In this document: piece by piece, positions 1 to 6,453 of the stretch | Layout: the number at the start of each line of letters is the position of its first letter | Position numbering within the stretch: position 1 is the first letter of the stretch | Source: Chloroflexota bacterium | GTDB lineage: Bacteria; Chloroflexota; Dehalococcoidia; Lucifugimonadales; Lucifugimonadaceae | DNA: 8,352 nt | Direction: 5' to 3' | NCBI GenBank assembly: GCA_002708145.1 | Contig: PAOV01000004.1 | Span: forward strand, 29,083-37,434 | Notes under the pieces: generated by a model | Database searches by the model: none | What the model saw: the letters and a program-made list of their open reading frames with translations, nothing else | Told to the model about the DNA's origin: nothing | Position numbers and translations under genes: made by a program

Positions 1-34
1 AAATTATAAGTGGTTAGGAGCTATTCCTAACAAT

Positions 35-67
35 AAAGGTGGTACCGCGGGTAAATTCTCGTCCTTT
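35..67 (+). promoter_or_regulatory. T-box antiterminator with tRNA acceptor-end bulge
   Basis: Bases 35-39 (AAAGG) pair with 63-67 (CCTTT). Bases 47-50 (GCGG) pair with 59-62 (TCGT), including G-U pairs. Between them 40-46 (TGGTACC) is left as the seven-base bulge typical of the family. TGGT at 40-43 would pair with the tRNA 3' end ACCA, implying discriminator base A, which suits Leu, Ile and Val tRNAs. The non-consensus A at 36 is matched by T66, so the helix is preserved. Confidence 0.9.
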
Positions 68-86
68 GAATGGGCGGGATTTTTTT
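57..86 (+). terminator. Intrinsic terminator of the T-box leader
   Basis: Bases 57-64 (TCTCGTCC) pair with 72-79 (GGGCGGGA) in an 8-bp stem with two G-U pairs and a 7-base loop, followed by seven T at 80-86. The 5' arm shares 59-64 with the antiterminator, so the two folds exclude each other, as expected for a transcriptional T-box switch. Confidence 0.92.
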
Positions 87-123
87 GTTAAAATCATAAA
101 AAAAAGATTTATATAGGTAAAAA

Positions 124-1812
124 ATGGTAGAGAATAAAATAGGAAGCCAAATAGTTTGTGAAGCATTGCTCAATGAAGGAGTAGATGTAGTCTTTGGTAT
201 ACCTGGAGGGGCTATTTTGCCACTATATGGAGTTTTGTCACAATATGAAGAGTTAAGACATATACTGGTAAGGCATGAACAAGGGGCAGCTCATGCTGCC
301 GATGGTTACTCTAGATCTACTGGAAAAGTGGGTGTTGCTTTTGCAACATCTGGTCCTGGAGCTACTAATTTGATAACAGGGTTGGCAACTGCAATGATGG
401 ATTCTGTACCAATGGTTGCTATAACAGGTCAGGTTGGTAGAGCTGCAATAGGTTCAGATGCATTTCAAGAAACTGATATTACTGGCGCCACACTTCCGGT
501 AACAAAACATAATTATTTAGTAATGAAGGCTGATGATTTAGGAGAAATTATTCATGAGGCTTTTTACATAGCTCGTACAGGAAGACCTGGTCCAGTATTA
601 ATAGATATACCTAGAGATGTATTTACTGAATTGGGAAATTACGATTCAAATAAACAAGTTTCAATTCCAGGATATACTGTTCCAAAAAATGCTGAGAACA
701 AAGACGTACAATATGCAGCAAAATTAATAAATAAATCAAATAAACCTGTGATACTTGCTGGACATGGAGTTATAATTTCTAAAGCTTGGGAAGAATTGAA
801 ATTTATAGCTGAAAAAGCTCAGATACCGGTTATAACTACCCTACTTGGTATTTCCTCTTTCCCAGAGAATCACATACTTAGTACTGGTTGGCCTGGGATG
901 CATGGAATGGCTTATGCCTCATTAGCCTTGGATCAAGCTGATTTAATAATAAATTTTGGTAGTAGATTTGATGATAGAATTGTTGGAGATGTTTCAAGGT
1001 TTGCGCAAAGGTCAAAAAAAATTCATGTAGATATAGATCCAGCTGAAATTAACAAAAGTGTTCGAGTTGATGTGTCATTAGTTGGCAATATTAAGGATGT
1101 TATTAATCAAATTATTCCACTTGTAGAAAAAAATACTCACACATCTTGGATTAAGCACATAGAAAAATTGAAAAATGATCATCCTTCACTTGAAATTCCA
1201 AAATCTGATCATATTTTAGGCCAGGAAGTTGTCAAGAAACTTTCTGATATAACTAATGGTGATGCTATAATTTGTTCGGGTGTTGGTCAGCACCAAATGT
1301 GGGCGGCTCAGCATTATACATTTACAAATCCAAATTCATGGTTATCATCTGGCGGATTAGGCACTATGGGTTATGAAGTTCCTTCAGCTATAGGTGCACA
1401 AGTTGGTAATCCAGATAAGTTGATTTGGTCAATATGTGGTGATGGTGGATTTCAAATGACACTCATGGAGTTGGCCACTATAGCTGAGAATAATTTACCA
1501 ATTAAATATGCAATACTAAATAATAACCATTTAGGCATGATTACTCAATGGCAAGGTTTATTTTATGAAAAGGACTACCAAGCAGAAACATATACAGGCA
1601 ATCCTGATTTCGTAAAACTTGCTGAAGCATACGGAATTAAAGGGATACGAGTATCAGAAAAAGATCAAGTTGAAAAAGCAATTATTGAAGCAAATAAACA
1701 CAATGGTCCGGTATTGGTAGATTTTGTGATTGAAAAAGTTGATGATGTGTATCCAATGATTCCAGCTGGCCAAAGTGTTAATGAACTTATAGAGGGGCCA
1801 AATAATGTCTAA
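124..1812 (+). CDS. ilvB: Acetohydroxyacid (acetolactate) synthase, large catalytic subunit
   Basis: This ThDP- and FAD-dependent cytosolic enzyme condenses pyruvate with pyruvate or 2-ketobutyrate, the committed step of valine/leucine and isoleucine synthesis. The 562 residues are full length. The N-terminal pyrimidine-binding domain has catalytic Glu52 in RHEQGAAHAADG and SGPGATN at 76-82. A conserved DAFQETDI segment follows at 112-119. The central FAD-associated domain has GSRFDDR at 279-285 and HVDIDPAEI at 301-309. The C-terminal ThDP domain has GDGG at 439-442 and NNN at 466-468, supplying the Mg ligands (Asp440, Asn467), then QWQ at 475-477 with the Trp known from herbicide-site studies. 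The ATG is preceded by a modest AGG (115-117) six bases away. It is the first gene after the T-box terminator and overlaps ilvN by 8 bases. The catalytic motifs make acetohydroxyacid synthase much more likely than another ThDP enzyme. Confidence 0.98.
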   Translation: MVENKIGSQIVCEALLNEGVDVVFGIPGGAILPLYGVLSQYEELRHILVRHEQGAAHAADGYSRSTGKVGVAFATSGPGATNLITGLATAMMDSVPMVAITGQVGRAAIGSDAFQETDITGATLPVTKHNYLVMKADDLGEIIHEAFYIARTGRPGPVLIDIPRDVFTELGNYDSNKQVSIPGYTVPKNAENKDVQYAAKLINKSNKPVILAGHGVIISKAWEELKFIAEKAQIPVITTLLGISSFPENHILSTGWPGMHGMAYASLALDQADLIINFGSRFDDRIVGDVSRFAQRSKKIHVDIDPAEINKSVRVDVSLVGNIKDVINQIIPLVEKNTHTSWIKHIEKLKNDHPSLEIPKSDHILGQEVVKKLSDITNGDAIICSGVGQHQMWAAQHYTFTNPNSWLSSGGLGTMGYEVPSAIGAQVGNPDKLIWSICGDGGFQMTLMELATIAENNLPIKYAILNNNHLGMITQWQGLFYEKDYQAETYTGNPDFVKLAEAYGIKGIRVSEKDQVEKAIIEANKHNGPVLVDFVIEKVDDVYPMIPAGQSVNELIEGPNNV

Positions 1813-2386
1813 TCATATTGAGCAAAGAACGATCTCTGCGTTAGTTCAGGATAAACCAGGTGTTTTAGCAAGAATAGCTGGCTTATTCAGGCGTAGAGGA
1901 TTTAATATCGCTAGTTTGACAGTTGGTAGGTCTGAACAAGAAGGATTATCTAGAATGACTTTTGTAGTAGAAGGTGCTCAGGAGGCAGTTCTTAAAGTAT
2001 CAGCTCAATTAGATAAACTAGTCGATATAGTTGATGTAAAGGATATAACAGAATCAAATATAGTTTGGAGAGAGTTAGCATTGATTAAAGTAAACGCAAA
2101 CTCTGCAACAAGAAGCAAGGTTTTAGAAATTGCAAATATTTTCAGAGTTAATATAGTTGATATAGGTGTTGAATCACTAACCATGGAGATTTCAGGTGGC
2201 AAACAAAAAATTGATTCACTTATAGAGCTTCTTAAGCAGTTTGGAGTAAAAGAAACTTTACGTACTGGTAGAATAGCAACTCTTAGAGGTACACTGATTG
2301 AAGGAGAAGAAGATGGTGTTTTTCAATCTGAAAAAGATAATGATAATAACTTTATAACACCTACTTATGAAAGTGGTAGTGTTTAA
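1805..2386 (+). CDS. ilvN: Acetohydroxyacid synthase, small regulatory subunit
   Basis: This subunit binds the IlvB catalytic subunit, raises its activity and usually gives valine feedback inhibition. The 193 residues hold an N-terminal ACT domain (about 7-80) with DKPGVLARIAGLFRRRGFNI at 16-35, where Gly19 and Asn34 align with valine-site residues of E. coli IlvH. Asp16 stands where IlvH has Asn11, which is common in Gram-positive relatives. The second domain (about 88-165) starts RELALIKV and ends TGRIATLRG, as in the family. A 28-residue acidic tail (166-193) extends beyond it. The ATG overlaps the end of ilvB by 8 bases, with AGAGGGG at 1791-1797 seven bases upstream. Overlap favours coupled translation and balanced subunit supply. 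Confidence 0.97.
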   Translation: MSNHIEQRTISALVQDKPGVLARIAGLFRRRGFNIASLTVGRSEQEGLSRMTFVVEGAQEAVLKVSAQLDKLVDIVDVKDITESNIVWRELALIKVNANSATRSKVLEIANIFRVNIVDIGVESLTMEISGGKQKIDSLIELLKQFGVKETLRTGRIATLRGTLIEGEEDGVFQSEKDNDNNFITPTYESGSV

Positions 2387-2411
2387 ATATTAAAAATAAT
2401 AAGGAGAAGAA

Positions 2412-3410
2412 ATGGCAAAATTATTTTATGATAAAGATATAGACGAATCAGCATTAGTAAATAAGACTATAGCTGTTTTAGGATTTGGGTCACAGGGTCA
2501 TGCTCATGCCTTGAATCTGAAAGAGAGTGGATTTAACGTGATTGTTGGACTTTATGAAGGTAGCAAAAGTATAGAAAAAGCAGAGTCAGCTGGCCTATCC
2601 GTATATTCCAATGCTGATGCAGCAAAAAAAGCTGATCTTATTTCTTTTTGTCTACCTGACACAGTTCAAGCGAAAGTTTATAGAGAGGATGTAGAACCCA
2701 ATTTATCTTCAGGAGATATATTATTATTTGCTCATGGATTTACTATTTTTTATGACCAAATTTCTCCCCCTGACAATGTTGATGTAGTAATGATAGCCCC
2801 AAAGGCGCCAGGGCATAGAGTAAGAGCAGTTTATGAAAGGGGCCTTGGTGTACCATGTTTAATTGCTGTAGATAAAGATGTTTCTGGTAATGCTCATAAA
2901 ATTGCTTTAGCATACGGAAAGGGAGTTGGCGGTGGTAGAGCTGGAATTTTAGAAACAACGTTTAAAGAGGAAACAGAAACTGATTTATTTGGAGAACAGG
3001 CAGTTCTTTGTGGGGGTGTTAGTGAACTAGTAAAAACAGCATTTGACGTTTTAGTAGAAGGTGGTTATGAGCCTGAATCAGCTTACTTTGAAGTTCTGCA
3101 TGAATTAAAATTGATAGTCGACTTAATGTATCAAGGCGGGTTAGAACATATGAGATACTCCATTAGTGAGACAGCTGAATATGGTGATTATTCCAGAGGG
3201 CCAATGGTAATAGATGAAAACGTTAAGAAAAATATGCAGAAGGTTCTTGAACAAATTCAATCAGGTGAGTTTGCAAGAGAATGGATAGCAGAGAATGATG
3301 AAGGTTTGCATAGATTTAAACAGATGAGAGAAAAAAATAAAGAACATGGTGTAGAAAAAGTAGGTAAAGAACTTAGAAGTATGATGCCTTGGCTTGAATC
3401 TACAACATAA
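2412..3410 (+). CDS. ilvC: Ketol-acid reductoisomerase (class I)
   Basis: It isomerises and reduces acetolactate or acetohydroxybutyrate to the dihydroxy acid, using NAD(P)H and Mg. The 332 residues fit the short class I form. The Rossmann domain has GFGSQGHAHALNL at 24-36 and the cofactor-specificity loop GLYEGSKS at 46-53. Ser51 and Ser53 favour NADPH, but Tyr48 replaces the frequent Arg. Catalytic His108 (FAHGF) and Lys131 (APKAPGH, where most members have APKGPGH) are present. The C-terminal knotted domain supplies metal and substrate residues Asp191 and Glu195 (TETDLFGEQ), Glu227 and Glu231 (YFEVLHE), and Ser252 (SISETAEYGD). AAGGAG at 2401-2406 sits five bases before the ATG. The gene follows ilvN by 25 bases in the same transcript. 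Confidence 0.98.
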   Translation: MAKLFYDKDIDESALVNKTIAVLGFGSQGHAHALNLKESGFNVIVGLYEGSKSIEKAESAGLSVYSNADAAKKADLISFCLPDTVQAKVYREDVEPNLSSGDILLFAHGFTIFYDQISPPDNVDVVMIAPKAPGHRVRAVYERGLGVPCLIAVDKDVSGNAHKIALAYGKGVGGGRAGILETTFKEETETDLFGEQAVLCGGVSELVKTAFDVLVEGGYEPESAYFEVLHELKLIVDLMYQGGLEHMRYSISETAEYGDYSRGPMVIDENVKKNMQKVLEQIQSGEFAREWIAENDEGLHRFKQMREKNKEHGVEKVGKELRSMMPWLESTT

Positions 3411-3416
3411 ATTTTT

Positions 3417-3424
3417 AGGTGAGA
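3417..3424 (+). promoter_or_regulatory. Distant Shine-Dalgarno-like sequence before leuA
   Basis: AGGTGAGA is the only good anti-16S match before leuA, but it ends 16 bases before the ATG at 3441, well beyond the usual 5-9. An in-frame TAG at 3435-3437 rules out an earlier start in this gap. Either leuA is translated mainly by coupling or without a strong ribosome site, or this match is incidental. Confidence 0.4.
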
Positions 3425-3440
3425 ATTTTATTATTAGAAT

Positions 3441-4997
3441 ATGAGTAAAACTGATAAAGTCATAATATTTGATACAACTCTTCGAGATGGCGAACAATCT
3501 GCAGGTGCAGGATTAACTGTCGAAGAAAAGCTTAGGATTGCCCATCAACTTAATAAATTAGGTGTTGATGTGATTGAGGCTGGATTTGCAGGTAGCTCCC
3601 AGGGTGATTTTGATGCAGTTAAGCGTATTGCTAATGAAGTCAAAGGTCCAGTCATCACTTCTCTTGCAAGAGCTGTCGAAGCGGACATAGATGCAGCTGG
3701 GGAGGCTTTAAAAGGCGCTGAAAATGCCCGTATTCATACTTTCATATCTGCATCTGATATACATCTTATGCATCAAATGAGAAAGGATAGAGAATCAATC
3801 ATGGATATGGCTGTAAAAGCTGTAGAAAGAGCAAAAAAATATGTCGATGATGTTGAATTTTCTCCCATGGACGCTACTAGAACCGATCCAAAATATTTAT
3901 ATACAATGCTTGAGGCTGTTATTAATGCTGGAGCTACAACTGTTAATATCCCTGACACGGTTGGATACTCTAATCCAAGAGAATTTGGAGAATTGATTAA
4001 GGGCATTAAAGAAAACGTTCCTAATATTGATCAAGCAGTAATAAGCGTACATTGTCATAATGACTTAGGTATGGCATCGGCTAATTCTTTATCTGCTATA
4101 GAAAATGGGGCTAGGCAGATAGAAGGTTGTATCAATGGCTTAGGTGAAAGAGCTGGTAATGCTGCTCTTGAAGAAGTAATTATGGCTCTAGAAACTAGAC
4201 CTGACTTTTATGAATTAGAAACAAATATAGATCCAAAGGAAATAGGAAATTCTAGTAGAATGGTTGGGTCAATATTTGGTTTCCCTGTTCAAGCCAATAA
4301 AGCAATAGTTGGGCAAAATGCTTTTAGACATTCATCAGGAATTCATCAAGATGGGTACATAAAAAATCACTCTACCTTTGAAATAATGGAACCCGAATCG
4401 GTGGGATGGAGAGGTGAAGCACTAGTATTGGGTAAATTATCGGGTCGAGCTGGACTGAGAGCTAGGTTAAGAGAATTAGGTTATGAATTGAATGATGAAG
4501 AGTTGGCAAATATATTCTTGAAATTTAAGGATTTAGCAGACAATAAACGTGAAATAACAGACATGGACTTAGAAGCTTTAATGTCCGAGCAACATAGAAT
4601 TATTGACACAAACGGAACATACCATGTTGATAGTGTAAAGGTTGTTTGTGGAAATGATGTTATCCCAAAAGCTGAAGTATCGCTTGAATGTCCAAACAAA
4701 GATAAGCAACAGGTAACATCCGAAGGAACAGGACCCGTAGATGCGGTATGTAAGGCAATTGATCAAGTAGTAAAATTGGGAGCTGAACTAACCGAATTTT
4801 CTGTTTCAGCTGTAACAGAGGGTATTGATTCTCTCGGTGAGGTTACTATAAGGATTCAGAAAGATGGTTCCGTTTATTCAGGAAGAGGCTCAGATTCCGA
4901 TATTGTTGTTGCATCAGCTAAGGCTTATGTTAATGCGATAAATAGATATCTTATTATTAGTGAAAAAGAAAGAAATTTCACGAGCGAAACAGTTTAG
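3441..4997 (+). CDS. leuA: 2-isopropylmalate synthase
   Basis: It condenses acetyl-CoA with 2-ketoisovalerate, the first committed step of leucine synthesis. The 518 residues match the classic bacterial LeuA. The TIM-barrel catalytic domain (about 5-280) opens with FDTTLRDGEQSAGAG (10-24), where Arg15 and Asp16 are active-site residues. Metal ligands His204 and His206 occur in SVHCHNDLGM and Asn240 in ERAGNAALEE, each at the E. coli position plus two. A linker holds HSSGIHQDG at 297-305. The C-terminal leucine-binding regulatory domain (about 395-505) has GTGPVDAVCKAI, GIDSLGEVTIRI and GRGSDSDIVVASAKAY, so leucine feedback inhibition is expected. Homocitrate or citramalate synthase are related, but neighbours and full length favour LeuA. 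Ala21 stands where Pro is usual after DGEQS. The ATG is fixed by the conserved N-terminus and an in-frame stop just upstream, although no well-spaced ribosome site is seen. Confidence 0.95.
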   Translation: MSKTDKVIIFDTTLRDGEQSAGAGLTVEEKLRIAHQLNKLGVDVIEAGFAGSSQGDFDAVKRIANEVKGPVITSLARAVEADIDAAGEALKGAENARIHTFISASDIHLMHQMRKDRESIMDMAVKAVERAKKYVDDVEFSPMDATRTDPKYLYTMLEAVINAGATTVNIPDTVGYSNPREFGELIKGIKENVPNIDQAVISVHCHNDLGMASANSLSAIENGARQIEGCINGLGERAGNAALEEVIMALETRPDFYELETNIDPKEIGNSSRMVGSIFGFPVQANKAIVGQNAFRHSSGIHQDGYIKNHSTFEIMEPESVGWRGEALVLGKLSGRAGLRARLRELGYELNDEELANIFLKFKDLADNKREITDMDLEALMSEQHRIIDTNGTYHVDSVKVVCGNDVIPKAEVSLECPNKDKQQVTSEGTGPVDAVCKAIDQVVKLGAELTEFSVSAVTEGIDSLGEVTIRIQKDGSVYSGRGSDSDIVVASAKAYVNAINRYLIISEKERNFTSETV

Positions 4998-5023
4998 ATT
5001 AGAAAATAAACCATTTTATGTTT

Positions 5024-5028
5024 GGAGG
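5024..5028 (+). promoter_or_regulatory. Ribosome binding site that sets the leuC start
   Basis: GGAGG lies five bases before the ATG at 5034. An in-frame TTG at 5022 overlaps this site, so a start there would place the ribosome site inside the coding sequence. The ATG at 5034 is therefore preferred and matches the LeuC N-terminus (MSKTMFEKIW). Confidence 0.9.
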
Positions 5029-5033
5029 ATAAA

Positions 5034-6443
5034 ATGTCGAAAACTATGTTTGAAAAAATATGGCAACAGCATATAGTTGCTGAACCAGATGGGCAGCCTG
5101 CATTAATTTATATTGACCTACACTTAGTACACGAAGTTACTTCACCTCAAGCTTTCGAGGCATTGAGAATTTCTAACAGAGGTGTAAGAAGGCCTGATTT
5201 GACAATTTCTACTGTCGATCATAACCTTCCAACTGATGAAACAAGAATGCAGGAGATTAAAGACCCAATTGCTCGCCAACAGGTAGAAACTTTAAGAAAA
5301 AATTGTAAAGATTTCAATATTACTCTTTACGATGTCGACTCAGAGGGTCAGGGAATAGTGCACGTTATAGGACCTGAACAAGGATATACACAACCAGGTA
5401 TGACTATAGTTTGTGGTGACTCTCATACCTCTACACATGGGGCATTTGGTTCTTTGGCTTTTGGTATAGGAACTTCCGAAGTAGAACATGTTTTGGCGAC
5501 TCAAACATTACGCCAAAGGAAACCAAAAACTATGGAGATAAGATTTAATGGAGAATTAAAGCCGGGTATAACTGCAAAAGACATGATTTTAGCCGCTATA
5601 GGAAAAATGGGTACAGCTGGAGGTACTGGATATGTCTTAGAGTATACCGGTGAAGCAATTAAGAGTCTTGATATGGCAGGGAGAATGACAATTTGTAATA
5701 TGTCTATTGAAGCTGGAGCAAGAGCTGGAATGATAGCTCCAGATGAAAAGACTTTTGAATGGATGAAAAATAGAAAGTTCGTACCAAAAGATGAAAAATT
5801 TGAAACAGCAAAAAAAGAATGGGCTAAGCTAGTTTCTGATCCAGGTGCCGAATATGATAATTTATTAGAGATAAATTGTGATGAATTGACCCCTTACGTA
5901 AGTTGGGGAACAAATCCAGGTCAAGTTTCTAAGATAACAGATAGAATACCATTACTGACAGACTATGATGATGATTCAGAAAAAAATTCTGCTGAACGTG
6001 CTTTGGAATATATGAACTTAAAACCTGGAATGAATATTCAGGATATAAACCTTGACAGAGTATTTATAGGGTCATGTACTAATGCAAGGATAGAAGATCT
6101 TCGTTCGGCAGCTAAATTTGTATCTGGGTATAAAGTTTCTCAAAAGGTAAGAGCACAGGTTATGCCGGGCTCTACATTGACAAAAATAATGGCTGAAAAA
6201 GAAGGGTTAGATATTATATTTAAGGAAGCTGGTTTTGAATGGAGAGAAGCTGGTTGTTCAATGTGTTTAGGTATGAATCCTGATATTTTGACTCCGGGTG
6301 AAAGGTGCGCCTCAACTTCAAATAGAAATTTTGAAGGAAGACAAGGAAAAGGCGGAAGAACCCATTTAGTAAGTCCTGAAATGGCTGCAGCGGCGGCTAT
6401 AAAAGGTCATTTTGTTGATATAAGAGATTGGCAAATGAACTGA
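5034..6443 (+). CDS. leuC: 3-isopropylmalate dehydratase (isomerase), large subunit
   Basis: With LeuD it forms the aconitase-family enzyme that converts 2-isopropylmalate to 3-isopropylmalate through a [4Fe-4S] cluster. From the ATG at 5034 the protein has 469 residues, close to E. coli LeuC (466) and clearly the long bacterial type, not the roughly 420-residue archaeal-like type. The three cluster cysteines are Cys348 (GSCTN) and Cys408 and Cys411 (GCSMCLGMN). Other family segments are DHNLPT at 62-67, CGDSHTSTHGAFG at 127-139, GIGTSEVEHVLATQ at 144-157, EAGARAGMIAPDE at 226-238 and NRNFEGRQGKGGRTHLVSP at 430-448. It follows leuA by 36 bases. Unusually, its partner leuD is not next: a membrane-protein gene begins 10 bases after its stop. 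Confidence 0.98.
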   Translation: MSKTMFEKIWQQHIVAEPDGQPALIYIDLHLVHEVTSPQAFEALRISNRGVRRPDLTISTVDHNLPTDETRMQEIKDPIARQQVETLRKNCKDFNITLYDVDSEGQGIVHVIGPEQGYTQPGMTIVCGDSHTSTHGAFGSLAFGIGTSEVEHVLATQTLRQRKPKTMEIRFNGELKPGITAKDMILAAIGKMGTAGGTGYVLEYTGEAIKSLDMAGRMTICNMSIEAGARAGMIAPDEKTFEWMKNRKFVPKDEKFETAKKEWAKLVSDPGAEYDNLLEINCDELTPYVSWGTNPGQVSKITDRIPLLTDYDDDSEKNSAERALEYMNLKPGMNIQDINLDRVFIGSCTNARIEDLRSAAKFVSGYKVSQKVRAQVMPGSTLTKIMAEKEGLDIIFKEAGFEWREAGCSMCLGMNPDILTPGERCASTSNRNFEGRQGKGGRTHLVSPEMAAAAAIKGHFVDIRDWQMN

Positions 6444-6453
6444 TTGTTCTGCT

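Larger units (their letters stand above)
1..86 (+). promoter_or_regulatory. T-box riboswitch leader of the ilv-leu operon (3' part only)
   Basis: The T-box core AAAGGTGGTACCGCGG lies at 35-50 and differs from the usual AGGGUGGNACCGCGG by one base in the AGGG part. Upstream, 13-19 (GTTAGGA) pairs perfectly with 25-31 (TCCTAAC) around a 5-base loop, in the place of the helix that normally precedes the antiterminator. Downstream is an overlapping intrinsic terminator, then ilvB starts at 124. In this family, uncharged tRNA binds the leader, stabilises the antiterminator and lets transcription continue. Stem I with the specifier codon lies before the window, so amino acid specificity cannot be read. 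Leucine, isoleucine or valine is inferred from the downstream genes. Confidence 0.95.

Noticed and set aside
1..123. A leader peptide with leucine-rich attenuation before ilvB
   Set aside because: No short open frame rich in Leu, Ile or Val is visible, and the T-box explains the terminator.
2005..4766. Open reading frames on the - strand within ilvN, ilvC and leuA (62-78 codons)
   Set aside because: They lie opposite well-conserved coding sequence, have no recognisable domains or ribosome sites, and are shadows.
5022..5033. TTG at 5022 as the start of leuC, adding four residues
   Set aside because: The GGAGG ribosome site at 5024-5028 would fall inside the coding sequence, and ATG 5034 is correctly spaced and matches the family N-terminus.
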